Below, piece after piece: positions 35,542-44,490 of a stretch of DNA of 64,000 bases; position 1 is the first letter of the stretch, and every line of letters begins with the position of its first letter. This DNA is from Spirosoma sp. GTDB taxonomy: Bacteria; Bacteroidota; Bacteroidia; Cytophagales; Spirosomataceae. A program made the translations under genes and the position numbers. The stretch covers positions 1,021,648 to 1,085,647 of the forward strand of contig NZ_JAPLET010000022.1 of the NCBI RefSeq assembly GCF_026391055.1. Reading direction: 5' to 3'. The notes below the pieces were generated by a model. That model saw only the letters and a list, made by a program, of their open reading frames with translations, was not told the origin of the DNA and did no database searches.

Positions 35542-36531
35542 TTAAACAAGTTCTGTAATGTAATTCTCCCGAATTTCGTCGAGAATATCACTCACGCCAC
35601 TGTACGAATCGGTGGTAACCAGACGCATCCGGTAGGGTTTGAAATCAGGCAAGCCTTTGAAATAATTGGCGTAATGACGTCGCATCTCGAACAGACCCAG
35701 AATTTCACCTTTCCATCGGATCGAGAAATCCAGATGCTGGCGGCATACGGCAACCCGGTCGGCTACAGTTGGCGGGGGCAGGTGCTGACCCGTTTGGACG
35801 AAATGCTTGATCTCGTTGAAAACCCAAGGGTGTCCAATGCTGGCCCGGCCAATCATTACCCCATCCACGCCAAACCGGTTTTTGTACTCCACCGCTTTCT
35901 CGGGCGAGTCGATGTCGCCGTTTCCAAAGATTGGAATCTGGATGCGGGGGTTTTCTTTAATGCGCCCAATGAGCGTCCAGTCGGCTTCGCCTTTGTACAT
36001 CTGCACCCGCGTGCGGCCGTGCACGGTGAGTGCTTTGATGCCAATATCCTGCAATCGTTCGGCCACTTCGCCCACGTTTTTGGTAGACTCGTCCCATCCC
36101 AGCCTGGTTTTTACTGTTACAGGCAAGTGGGTTGCTTTGACAACGGCATCGGTCATGCGCACCATCTTGGGAATATCCTGCAACAAAGCCGCTCCAGCAC
36201 CCCGGCATGCCACATTTTTAACGGGGCAACCGTAGTTAATATCGATCAAATCCGGATTGGCGCGGGAGGCAATCCGGGCACATTCGCCCATCGTTTCCAC
36301 ATCGGAGCCGAAGAGCTGTATGCCAATTGGCCGTTCGTACTCGAAGATATCCAGTTTCTGCACACTCTTGGCGGCATCTCGAATGAGGCCTTCCGACGAG
36401 ATGAATTCTGTGTACATCAAATCGGCGCCGTTTGCTTTACAAACCGCCCTAAAGGGTGGGTCGCTCACATCCTCCATAGGAGCCAGTAATAACGGGAAAT
36501 CCGGTAGTTGTATATTGCCAACGTTGATCAT
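35542..36531 (-). CDS. dusB: tRNA dihydrouridine synthase DusB
   Basis: A 329-residue flavoenzyme that reduces uridine to dihydrouridine in tRNA D-loops using NADPH and FMN. The N-terminal FMN-binding motif is LLLAPMEDVSDPPFRAVCK. The catalytic Cys is in DINYGCPVKNVACRGAGAALL. VTVKTRLGWDE and LTVHGRTRVQMYKGEADW are conserved barrel segments; the C-terminal helical domain holds MRRHYANYFKGLP. A long antisense reading frame covers it but is a shadow. Confidence 0.96.
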   Translation of the reverse strand: MINVGNIQLPDFPLLLAPMEDVSDPPFRAVCKANGADLMYTEFISSEGLIRDAAKSVQKLDIFEYERPIGIQLFGSDVETMGECARIASRANPDLIDINYGCPVKNVACRGAGAALLQDIPKMVRMTDAVVKATHLPVTVKTRLGWDESTKNVGEVAERLQDIGIKALTVHGRTRVQMYKGEADWTLIGRIKENPRIQIPIFGNGDIDSPEKAVEYKNRFGVDGVMIGRASIGHPWVFNEIKHFVQTGQHLPPPTVADRVAVCRQHLDFSIRWKGEILGLFEMRRHYANYFKGLPDFKPYRMRLVTTDSYSGVSDILDEIRENYITELV

Positions 36532-36734
36532 TGTCTGTTTATGAGAGATGTCAGGTATTGAACCTGACCTGATTTCTAAAATTGATACCCAAAAATCTGT
36601 TCAATCCTAAAACCTGGCCCCGTCCTGATAGTGAATTTGGAGCAGGACACAAGCTAAGTTTTAGCACAATGCAAAGGCCAAATAGGTTCCCTAGCAAGAT
36701 TTTTGCGAACTAGTCTGTAAATTTACAGGAAATT

Positions 36735-37697
36735 ATGCAACCAAGTTATACGCCCCAAGGCGCTACATCACGACCACCCACACTCGGCGGCTTGTCTATG
36801 CTCGTCGGATTTGTGCTCATCGGGGGTGTTGTCAGCACACTAATCCTGTTTGTTCTCCTGGCGGTTGGCAAAGGCATGGGTCTTGCTGAAGCCCAGACAT
36901 ACCTGGCAGCATTGGCCACCCAACCAGCGAAATCGCCCGGTAGCTGGTACGAGTTAATGACACTGCAGGCCGTTAACCACCTCGGTACGTTTCTTTTGCC
37001 CAGCCTCGCCTACTGGTATTTGATCGAACGTCGCACCTGGTCGCAATTCAATCACCGGTCTTTATGGCATGTAGCGGGCATAGGGTTTGTCGCCGTTATC
37101 GTAATTGCCTTCATGCCGTTCGATGGGCTGATCATCGACTGGAACCAGAATCTGCATTTACCGGAGACACTCGCGCCGGTTGAGCAGTGGATTCGGGATA
37201 AGGAGAAGGGGCTGGAAGATATTACCAAATACCTCACGACCTTTCGCACGCCGGGGCAACTGCTGATGGCTTTTCTAGTGATTGCCATTATTCCAGCCAT
37301 TGGCGAGGAAACTTTATTCCGCGGTATTCTGCAACGCAACCTAAGCTACTGGACGGGCAATGTTCACGTCGGCATTTGGCTGGCAGCTGCCTTGTTTAGT
37401 GCAATTCACGTACAATTTCTCGGTTTTTTTCCACGGATGCTCCTCGGAGCATTGTTTGGTTACCTTTATTTGTGGTCGGGTAATCTGTGGATTCCCATTC
37501 TGGCTCATTTTGTCAATAATGGCTTCACTGTGTTGATGGTTTATCTGCATCAGCAGAAAGTGACATCCATGAACATTGAAGATACGGAAACAGTACCTTT
37601 AGCTGGTGCATTGATTTCGGGAGCCTTTACGCTGGTATTACTTTATTATTTCAAAAAAAGTAATGACCAGCAGGAGGCAATTAGCTCGGAGCGCTGA
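36735..37697 (+). CDS. CPBP-family intramembrane glutamic protease
   Basis: A 320-residue polytopic membrane protein with about eight helices. Motif 1 EExxxR is in AIGEETLFRGILQRNL; motif 2 is the His in AIHVQFLGFFPRMLLGALFGYLYLWSG; motif 3 is HFVNNG. These are the catalytic residues of the Rce1/Abi family, which cleave prenylated or other membrane peptides. Bacterial members have roles in bacteriocin self-immunity, among others. It is the first of three same-strand genes, followed by the DUF2007 gene and cdsA. Confidence 0.92.
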   Translation: MQPSYTPQGATSRPPTLGGLSMLVGFVLIGGVVSTLILFVLLAVGKGMGLAEAQTYLAALATQPAKSPGSWYELMTLQAVNHLGTFLLPSLAYWYLIERRTWSQFNHRSLWHVAGIGFVAVIVIAFMPFDGLIIDWNQNLHLPETLAPVEQWIRDKEKGLEDITKYLTTFRTPGQLLMAFLVIAIIPAIGEETLFRGILQRNLSYWTGNVHVGIWLAAALFSAIHVQFLGFFPRMLLGALFGYLYLWSGNLWIPILAHFVNNGFTVLMVYLHQQKVTSMNIEDTETVPLAGALISGAFTLVLLYYFKKSNDQQEAISSER

Positions 37698-37740
37698 CCA
37701 CATCAACCAATGAGCACTTCTACCGACAACCTAACCTCAC

Positions 37741-37965
37741 ATGAATATGACCGAAAAGTGGGAAATAATTTATTCAACACCGCTGCCTCACCGGGCCGAA
37801 CTGGTAAAAGCGCTGTTGCTCGAACATGAAATCGCAGCCGTAGTTATCAACAAACAAAGCAGTAGCTACCCTACCTATGGCTGGGGCAAAAGCGAAGTGC
37901 ATGTCCTAACCCAAGACGCTATTTTAGCCAAAGTAATCCTGGAGAATGAAGCAACGTTTAGCTAA
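37741..37965 (+). CDS. DUF2007 (putative signal-transducing) protein
   Basis: A 74-residue protein. WEIIYSTPLPHRAELVKALLLEHEIAAVVINKQSSSYP matches DUF2007, a PII-like alpha/beta fold whose members usually bear the pattern (F/Y)-xx-xx-A-(E/K)xxxxLLxxxGI. Role unknown. No membrane segment. Its last 20 nt overlap the start of cdsA, so the two are translated together; the link to membrane lipid synthesis is suggestive only. Confidence 0.82.
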   Translation: MNMTEKWEIIYSTPLPHRAELVKALLLEHEIAAVVINKQSSSYPTYGWGKSEVHVLTQDAILAKVILENEATFS

Positions 37966-38779
37966 ACTTACGAACCTTCAACAACGGGTCATTGCGGCCG
38001 TAGCGGGAGTTCCCTTTATTTTATTCATGATCTGGTATGACGACTGGACGTTTGCCCTCCTCTTTTGTCTGGTGAGTGCGCTAACCCAGCGTGAATTTTA
38101 CCGACTGCTCGGCCTCGACGGCTTCGAACCGCTAACGGCCTATGGTACGGTGGTGGGCACCATGATCTGCGTATTGGCTTATTTTATCGAAACGGACCGG
38201 ATGGGCACGGGAAACTACTTTCTGATTTGCCCTGCTTCTTCGATGATCTTCCTCATTAAGCTGTACAAGAAGAAGGATATGAAGCCCTTTACCAATATTG
38301 GCTTTACGTTTCTGGGGATTATCTACGTAGCCATGCCGTTTGCCCTGCTCATCATTCTGGCGCTTCAGGGGGGCAAGTTTCACCCCATGATCATTACCGG
38401 CTGTTTACTGCTTCTGTGGGCAAGCGACATCGGTGCTTATTTTGCCGGGACCAAATTTGGCCGACGTAAACTGTTTGAGCGGGTATCGCCCAAGAAATCC
38501 TGGGAAGGCAGTATTGGCGGAGCAGCCGCTGCCGCACTGGTTGCCCTGGGCCTTACCTTTTGGGCACCCGAATTACGGCCCTGGCAATGGTACTGCGTAG
38601 GCGGCATTATCGTCGTAACCGGTACCTATGGCGACCTGGTAGAGTCATTATTTAAACGGAGTATCGCCATCAAGGATTCTGGCAGCAGTATTCCCGGACA
38701 CGGCGGATTTCTGGATCGGTTCGATGGGTTGTTGCTGGCCGCCCCCTTTATTATCACGTTTCTGAAGCTGTTCGCCTGA
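37946..38779 (+). CDS. cdsA: Phosphatidate cytidylyltransferase
   Basis: A 277-residue integral membrane enzyme making CDP-diacylglycerol from phosphatidic acid and CTP, the branch point of phospholipid synthesis. About eight helices precede the signature near the C-terminus: GDLVESLFKRSIAIKDSGSSIPGHGGFLDRFDGLL, which holds the metal- and CTP-binding residues. DIGAYFAGTKFGRRKLFERVSPKKSWEGSIGG is the other conserved stretch. It starts inside the DUF2007 gene. Confidence 0.96.
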   Translation: MKQRLAKLTNLQQRVIAAVAGVPFILFMIWYDDWTFALLFCLVSALTQREFYRLLGLDGFEPLTAYGTVVGTMICVLAYFIETDRMGTGNYFLICPASSMIFLIKLYKKKDMKPFTNIGFTFLGIIYVAMPFALLIILALQGGKFHPMIITGCLLLLWASDIGAYFAGTKFGRRKLFERVSPKKSWEGSIGGAAAAALVALGLTFWAPELRPWQWYCVGGIIVVTGTYGDLVESLFKRSIAIKDSGSSIPGHGGFLDRFDGLLLAAPFIITFLKLFA

Positions 38780-38890
38780 CATACTTGGAATTAAATTAAG
38801 ACCTGAAAGCCTAAATCTTCTTAAAATTCGGGTAACAGAAACCATAACCTGCCTTTTCCTCGTTTACTTTGTAGTATGGTTCATTTGTCT

Positions 38891-39619
38891 ATGAAGAAGT
38901 CATTGACGTTTTTGGTCTGTCTTCTGGTGCTTTCGGCGCTGGCGGGACTCTTTTCCACCGCGCAGGCGCAGGGGCAGGAACGGCAAATCACGTTCACCGG
39001 CTTCATTACCGGCGGCAAATCAAATGATGCCCTTCCGGGTGCGTATATTTATATACCCAAAGCAGGAAAAGGCGTCCTGTCCGCTCCCAATGGCTATTTT
39101 GCCCTGCCGGTATTTCCGGGCGATAGCATCATTTTCAGCTATGTCGGCTTCAGAACCCAGTACCATATTATTCCCCGTCGCCTAACTGAGCTTACGTATT
39201 CGGCGGTCGTAGCGTTGCAGGAAGATGTAAAAACGCTGGCCGAAGTGAAGGTTTACCCCTATGCAACGGAAGAATTGTTTAAGGAAGCCTTCGTTAACCT
39301 AAAGCTCCCCGACGAAAAAGAGCGCGAGAACTTAGCCCGCAATACCAGTCCTGAAGCCATTATGCGGCAAGCGGCCACCATGCCCATGGGTGCCCTGGCC
39401 AACCACCAGAACTTCGTGAATCAGCAGTTTTTTGGGCGGGAATCGCTAATTGGCCGTAGTGCAACGCCAACCTTCGCCTTTACAAACCCCTTTGCCTGGG
39501 CCAACTTTATTCGCTCCGTCAAGCGGGGTGATTTAAAGACCAAGGAATGGCGGAGTGAGCTGAACAAAGCCCCGCGCGAGAACATGACGCGGAAAGATAT
39601 TCTCCAGGAGAACAACTGA
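38891..39619 (+). CDS. Secreted carboxypeptidase-like regulatory domain protein
   Basis: A 242-residue protein. ATG 38891 (MKKSLTFLVCLLVLSALAGL) starts the signal peptide; an in-frame ATG at 38876 adds five residues. The mature N-terminus is a CarboxypepD_reg-like beta-sandwich: ITFTGFITGGKSNDALPGAYIYIPKAGKGVLSAPNGYFALPVFPGD ... SYVGFRTQYHIIPRR, the domain found at the front of TonB receptors. No receptor follows. The rest is helical and charged, with ERENLARNTSPEAIMRQAA. The family is common in Bacteroidota with no known role, possibly surface or periplasmic assembly. Confidence 0.82.
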   Translation: MKKSLTFLVCLLVLSALAGLFSTAQAQGQERQITFTGFITGGKSNDALPGAYIYIPKAGKGVLSAPNGYFALPVFPGDSIIFSYVGFRTQYHIIPRRLTELTYSAVVALQEDVKTLAEVKVYPYATEELFKEAFVNLKLPDEKERENLARNTSPEAIMRQAATMPMGALANHQNFVNQQFFGRESLIGRSATPTFAFTNPFAWANFIRSVKRGDLKTKEWRSELNKAPRENMTRKDILQENN

Positions 39620-39676
39620 GTACCTTATTTAGTAATAATTCCTTCACATTCCGAAAAGTCTGCGCCCTGTATCTTT

Positions 39677-39695
39677 ATGGATTAAACTAATCCAT
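39677..39695. promoter_or_regulatory. Palindromic operator-like site before the TPR-LuxR gene
   Basis: ATGGATTA-AAC-TAATCCAT is a perfect 8-bp inverted repeat, ending 5 bp before the ATG at 39701. It follows TATCTTTA (39670-39677), one mismatch from TAnnTTTG, so it could sit over the start of transcription. Confidence 0.4.
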
Positions 39696-39700
39696 ATGGG

Positions 39701-41416
39701 ATGCGCTACTTCTTTGCATTCAGCTCGCCCGCTCTCCTGCGCGTAAAACCGAACGTTTGCCTAAAGCCTGTTTATCTGGTTACGCTGTTTCTGTTGACTT
39801 CACTGGCCAGTGCCCAGTCAATCAGCAGGGAGACGGTGCAACTGACACAACAAAATCCTGACTCCACCTACCGGTTTCTGAAAAGCCAGTTAGATCGGAC
39901 CATTAGCGAACAGAACACTCTCGCATCCGGTGACTATCTACAACGAATAGGCATACTGCTGTATCATCAGGGCAGCTACGCGCAGGCCATAGATCACCTG
40001 CTCCAGGCTCAGAAAATATTCCGTGCTGCCGAAGATGGCTACCGACTGGCCCGAAACCGCAACGAACTCGGCACCGTTTATTACTACAATGAACAGGTCG
40101 ACCAGGCCCTAACGCAATTCAACGAGGCACTTGACTTCTACCAGCAGGAACGGAATCCCGCCGGGCTGGCCCAGACCTACGCTAACATTGGCCATATCTA
40201 CGAAAAAAAGAAGGCGACCAAACAGGCTTTTTTTTACCAAAGATTAGCACTACAGTACGGCCGGATTATCAACGACTCGGGAAGCCTGACTAAGATATAC
40301 GAGAATCTGGGGAGTATTTTTGAAGACGAAGCCCGCTATGATTCTGCTTATTTTTACTACCGGAAAGCCCTGACCCTCTCCCGAAAAAACGGCGACGAAC
40401 TAGGTCAGATCGAAATTATCAATAATCTAGGCGACATTTTCCGGAAAACAGGCCGTTATCAGCAGGGTATGGAACTCTCCCGACAAGCCTTACAACAGGC
40501 CCGGCAGCACGGGGAACGCTACCAGTTAAGTGCCGCCCTTCGCGATATGGCCAAGACGTTTAAGCTCCTCAACCAACCCGATAGCGCCTATAAATACATT
40601 GAGCAAAGTCGGGATTTGACCGATGAAATCTATGCTGCCGCCAATAACCGGCAAATCACTCTGCTTCAAACCTTGTATGACGTGGAGCGGAAAGACAGCG
40701 AAATCACTCAACTCAATGCCCAAAAACGGATTGACCTCATCATCCTGTCGGCCAGTGGTGTGGTGCTGTTGTTGATCGGGGTTCTGGGCGTGGTGGTGAT
40801 CAGTCGGCAGCGTCTCAAAATACGAAACGAGCGGGCTACCAATCAACAAAATCAGCAGATTTACCAAACGCAACATGAACTGATGCAGGTGGCCTTGAAA
40901 AACAAACAGTTGCAGGAAGAAAATCTGAAAGGACAGCTTGAGTTGAAAAGTAAAGAGCTAACCACCCACACACTACAAATCATTCAAAAAAATCAGGTAC
41001 TGGAAGAAATAAAGAATGACCTGGCTACTATTCTGAAAGATGAAAAACGGGATCAGAAAAAGCAACTGCGGGCATTGGTCGATAAGATAAGTCTAAGCTT
41101 TAACCAGGATAAATACTGGGCTGATTTCCGAACCATTTTCGATCAGGTGCACCCGGCCTTTTTTCAGCAGTTGACCCAGCGTTTTCCGGAGTTGACCGCT
41201 ACCGACATGCGGCTGGTTGCCTTACTGAAAATGAACATCAGTTCCGCGGATATAGCCACTTTACTCGGTATCTCGACCGATAGCCTCCGGGTGACGCGCT
41301 ATCGGTTACGTAAAAAAGTCGGGCTTTCAGAAGGCGAACCCCTATCCACCTTCATTCACAGCTTTCCAGTACAAAGCCAGCTTTCACCCGGAAACAAGCT
41401 AATTCCAGTGTCTTAA
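39701..41416 (+). CDS. TPR and LuxR-type HTH membrane regulator
   Basis: A 571-residue protein of the Bacteroidota tetratricopeptide/LuxR type. After an N-terminal hydrophobic segment (PVYLVTLFLLTSLASAQ), TPR repeats run from about 60 to 330 (for example ARNRNELGTVYYYNEQVDQALTQFNEALDFY). A membrane helix follows (LIILSASGVVLLLIGVLGVVVIS), a long coiled coil to about 470, and a LuxR-like helix-turn-helix: LTATDMRLVALLKMNISSADIATLLGISTDSLRVTRYRLRKKVGL. Sensing by periplasmic TPRs and DNA binding in the cytoplasm is the likely layout. It lies directly upstream of the phytase locus, which it might control, but the gap holds Pho-like sites and a promoter. Confidence 0.9.
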   Translation: MRYFFAFSSPALLRVKPNVCLKPVYLVTLFLLTSLASAQSISRETVQLTQQNPDSTYRFLKSQLDRTISEQNTLASGDYLQRIGILLYHQGSYAQAIDHLLQAQKIFRAAEDGYRLARNRNELGTVYYYNEQVDQALTQFNEALDFYQQERNPAGLAQTYANIGHIYEKKKATKQAFFYQRLALQYGRIINDSGSLTKIYENLGSIFEDEARYDSAYFYYRKALTLSRKNGDELGQIEIINNLGDIFRKTGRYQQGMELSRQALQQARQHGERYQLSAALRDMAKTFKLLNQPDSAYKYIEQSRDLTDEIYAAANNRQITLLQTLYDVERKDSEITQLNAQKRIDLIILSASGVVLLLIGVLGVVVISRQRLKIRNERATNQQNQQIYQTQHELMQVALKNKQLQEENLKGQLELKSKELTTHTLQIIQKNQVLEEIKNDLATILKDEKRDQKKQLRALVDKISLSFNQDKYWADFRTIFDQVHPAFFQQLTQRFPELTATDMRLVALLKMNISSADIATLLGISTDSLRVTRYRLRKKVGLSEGEPLSTFIHSFPVQSQLSPGNKLIPVS

Positions 41417-41451
41417 CAACTGGGTAACAGCTTGATAACAATAAGATAATG
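41413..41451 (+). promoter_or_regulatory. Pho-box-like direct hexamer array 1
   Basis: Four hexamers with strict 11-bp period: TTAACA (41413), GTAACA (41424), ATAACA (41435), ATAATG (41446), with 5-nt spacers. The first overlaps the stop of the TPR-LuxR gene. An 11-bp repeat of TTAACA-like units is the format of PhoP boxes in Bacillus and PhoB boxes in E. coli. Confidence 0.5.
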
Positions 41452-41511
41452 GCTATTTATACCCATAAAAATACGTTGATTACCAGACATTTATCTTAAT
41501 TCACTTCATAC

Positions 41512-41560
41512 TGTTGCCTGTCTGTTAACGCGTTTACACCCGTTGTTGCCTCTTTGTTAA
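41512..41560 (-). promoter_or_regulatory. Pho-box-like hexamer array 2, opposite orientation
   Basis: Read on the minus strand: TTAACA (41560-41555), GCAACA (41549-41544), TGTAAA (41538-41533), TTAACA (41528-41523), GCAACA (41517-41512); periods 11, 11, 10, 11. On the plus strand this appears as a 19-bp direct repeat, TGTTGCCTGTCTGTTAACG, with a copy 32 bp later (17 of 19 identical). It ends 10 bp before the putative -33 box. Confidence 0.5.
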
Positions 41561-41569
41561 CGGGTCAAA

Positions 41570-41602
41570 TTTGTCCGGCGCCCTGACTTTCCCACACCTT
41601 TG
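41570..41602 (+). promoter_or_regulatory. Putative promoter of the TonB receptor/phytase operon
   Basis: TTTG at 41570-41573, 21-nt spacer, CACCTTTG at 41595-41602 (one mismatch from TAnnTTTG). Start of transcription near 41609 and a leader of about 60 nt before ATG 41668. Confidence 0.45.
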
Positions 41603-41667
41603 CAGCATCAATTCCAAAAGCGATTGAGCAACCCCAAAAACGTGGAATTGCCATTTTGCCAAACCGG

Positions 41668-44463
41668 ATGAACCGACTTCTTCTACTCCTCACATGCCTT
41701 CTCGTTGTCGTTAACGCCCTTGCCGGAACAATCCGTGGACGGGTCGTTGATGCAACCACTGGCCAAACCGTTATTGGTGCCACGGTACAAATTGACAACA
41801 CAAACTTCGCTTCGGTTTCGGGGCTCGACGGCTCGTTTATAATCAAAAATATTCCCGTCGGGTCGTATCGAATCCGCATCAGCTACGTTTCGTATCAAAC
41901 CTTATTTCGTGACTTTGTTCTGAATCGTGATGGCGAGACAATAACGCTTGACTTACCCCTCGAAACGGAAACCAGCCGGGAAATCACCGAAGTGACTGTA
42001 AAAGCAAAACGGGATGGATCAGGTGACCAGACTGCCCGCGACCTCGAACGGAACGCACTACAAGTTACCAACATCGTTTCGGGGCGGACCATCGAACTAT
42101 CTCCTGACTTGACGGTCGCCAATGTCATTCAACGCGTATCCGGCATTTCTATTGAGCGGAACAGCAATGGCGATGGGCAGTATGCTATTCTGCGGGGTAT
42201 GGACAAACGCTACAATTACACGCTCGTTAACGGGGTGAAAATTCCCAGCCCCGACAATCGGTACCGATACGTACCGCTCGATATTTTCCCATCGGAACTC
42301 CTCGACCGGCTGGAAGTGTACAAAGCGCTGACCCCGAGTATGGAGGGCGATGCCATTGGCGGGGCCATCAACATGGTCATGAAAGACGCGCCGGATCACC
42401 CTACGGTTCTGGCCAATCTGGCTACGTGTTATAGCGAACTGTTTATGAACCGCCCGTTTGTTCATTTCGATGCAAAACAGATCAACAGCCAGTCGCCCTA
42501 CGAGCAGTTTGGTAATCAGTACAGCACCCGCTTCGCTGACTTCAACAAAGCATCTTCAACCTATACTAGTCAAAGCCCACCACCCAACCTTATTGGCAGC
42601 TTCGCCATTGGCAACCGTTTCTTCGACCAACGTTTCGGTATTATGTTGGCAGGTAGCCTCCAAAACACGTACCGGGGCAGCAACAGCCTGTTTTTCAATG
42701 GCGACGTGGTCGATACCCTGCGCGGCATTACACTCAACAAGCAAAGTGAGCGGCAGTATTCGGAGTTGCAAACGCGGTATGGCCTGCACGCTAAAATGGA
42801 CTTCCGCATCAATCGAGACGGCGGACCAGAAAACAACAAAATTCAGTGGTTCAACGCCCTAATCAGCCTGACCAACCAGCAGATACGGGAAACGAAATCG
42901 ACGGAACTGGGCATTGGTGGTTTCGACCCGGTACTCGGTAACGCAACCCTCGGCTTCGAAACCCGCTCCCGACTTACGAAACAGAAAATTTATACGAGTA
43001 CCCTTCAGGGTACGCATCAACTAACGCCCATTTTTGGTGTAACCTGGTCGGCGGTTTATTCGCTGGCCACCAACGAAGTGCCCGATCAAACGAATATCTC
43101 CCTGCTGGGTATCCGCACCAATTTCGTTGAAACCCGAACAACCGTTCAGGACGGGGCTCGCCGGTGGGAGCATAACTCGGATACTGATCTGGCCGGATAC
43201 CTGAACCTCAACCTGAAAACAACCTTGGCCGGTATTGACGTTGAGTGGATGGCAGGGGGACTTTTTCGGGATAAGCAGCGCACTAATTTTTACAATAACT
43301 ACACCATTCGGCCAGCGAATCCCTTTGCCAAATACGGCGTCGACTTCACTAGCTATAACCAGATCGTTTATTCCGTCCAGAATCCGTTAGGTTCAGTAGC
43401 TTCGGCGCTCAACTACGATGCCACCGAGCAGACCACCTCGGGTTATCTGCAATTTCGCACAACCGACCGGCCGCTCGAAGTAACCGGCGGGGTGCGCATC
43501 GAGCATACCAATCAGGGTTACGCCATGAAATTCCCGATTGGCGAAGACCAGCCCACCGGCAGCCAGATTTATACCGATGTGTTGCCGAGTCTGCACGTGC
43601 GGTATCGTCCCAACGTGCGCACAAACTGGCGTCTCTCCTACTTCCGGTCGTTGAACCGCCCCGGCTTCTTTGAAATCGTACCGTATCGGATCGTTAACGA
43701 AGAATACCAGGAACGCGGCAATCCGAACCTGAAACGAGCCCTTGCCAACAACATCGACCTGCGATACGAGTTTTTTCCCCGACCGCTGGAACAGTTCATG
43801 GTTGGCGTTTTTTACAAAGGCATTCAGGACCCTATCGAATACACCCTTCAAAAAGACGCCATTCGCGGCCAGGACTTGTATTATGGGCCGGGCAACTTCG
43901 GCAACGCAACCAACGTTGGCCTCGAACTGGATGCCATAAAGTACTTTCGGCAGTGGGGAATCAAGGCGAACTACACATATACAAATTCGAGCATCACAAC
44001 GCCCAAATCGAAGCGAATCCGAAACGCACAGGGCGACCTGCAAACTATCACCGTCAATCAAACCCGCTCGCTATACGGCCAGTCGGCGCACGTAGCCAAT
44101 CTTTCATTACTCTATAAAAACAGCGAACATGGGTGGGACGGCCAATTGGCGGCCAGTTACACCGGTCGTCGCATCAACACAGTATCGCAGTTTGTAAATA
44201 ACGACCTGTACCAGAAGGGCTTCGTTCAAATGGATGCCTCGCTCGAAAAACGGTTTGGCAGAGCCAGCGCAGGCAATTCTTCATCGGGTTTTCTGCTGTT
44301 CATCAAAGCTAACAACCTGCTCAATACACCTACGGAGATTTTCATCAACAATCAAAGCAGCCGGAATTCTGATGTACCGAATCAGGATGTGTCGGGCAAA
44401 ACCCTCATCCGGCGCGATTTTTATCAGCGCTCGTATGTGCTGGGCGTACGCTATAAGCTTTAA
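41668..44463 (+). CDS. TonB-dependent outer-membrane receptor, probable phytate/phosphoester uptake
   Basis: A 931-residue receptor. ATG 41668 begins the signal peptide (MNRLLLLLTCLLVVVNALAG); a TTG at 41656 is less likely. A CarboxypepD_reg domain (about 20-105: IRGRVVDATTGQTVIGATVQIDNTNF) is followed by the plug (VANVIQRVSGISIERNSNGDGQYAILRGMDKRYNYTLVNGVKIPSP ... MEGDAIGGAINMVMK) and a 22-strand barrel ending in VLGVRYKL. It is not of the SusC subgroup: no SusD follows. The next genes encode a surface beta-helix lipoprotein and a beta-propeller phytase, so its cargo may be an inositol phosphate or its product. That is inferred from context. Confidence 0.93.
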   Translation: MNRLLLLLTCLLVVVNALAGTIRGRVVDATTGQTVIGATVQIDNTNFASVSGLDGSFIIKNIPVGSYRIRISYVSYQTLFRDFVLNRDGETITLDLPLETETSREITEVTVKAKRDGSGDQTARDLERNALQVTNIVSGRTIELSPDLTVANVIQRVSGISIERNSNGDGQYAILRGMDKRYNYTLVNGVKIPSPDNRYRYVPLDIFPSELLDRLEVYKALTPSMEGDAIGGAINMVMKDAPDHPTVLANLATCYSELFMNRPFVHFDAKQINSQSPYEQFGNQYSTRFADFNKASSTYTSQSPPPNLIGSFAIGNRFFDQRFGIMLAGSLQNTYRGSNSLFFNGDVVDTLRGITLNKQSERQYSELQTRYGLHAKMDFRINRDGGPENNKIQWFNALISLTNQQIRETKSTELGIGGFDPVLGNATLGFETRSRLTKQKIYTSTLQGTHQLTPIFGVTWSAVYSLATNEVPDQTNISLLGIRTNFVETRTTVQDGARRWEHNSDTDLAGYLNLNLKTTLAGIDVEWMAGGLFRDKQRTNFYNNYTIRPANPFAKYGVDFTSYNQIVYSVQNPLGSVASALNYDATEQTTSGYLQFRTTDRPLEVTGGVRIEHTNQGYAMKFPIGEDQPTGSQIYTDVLPSLHVRYRPNVRTNWRLSYFRSLNRPGFFEIVPYRIVNEEYQERGNPNLKRALANNIDLRYEFFPRPLEQFMVGVFYKGIQDPIEYTLQKDAIRGQDLYYGPGNFGNATNVGLELDAIKYFRQWGIKANYTYTNSSITTPKSKRIRNAQGDLQTITVNQTRSLYGQSAHVANLSLLYKNSEHGWDGQLAASYTGRRINTVSQFVNNDLYQKGFVQMDASLEKRFGRASAGNSSSGFLLFIKANNLLNTPTEIFINNQSSRNSDVPNQDVSGKTLIRRDFYQRSYVLGVRYKL

Positions 44464-44490
44464 TAAGTCATTACTAACCAATAAATTACC

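Noticed and set aside
35524..36489. Long plus-strand reading frame of 321 codons
   Set aside because: It lies fully antisense to dusB, which has clear catalytic motifs; the translation has no family features and is a composition shadow.
43393..44061. 222-codon minus-strand reading frame
   Set aside because: Antisense to the TonB receptor barrel; shadow.
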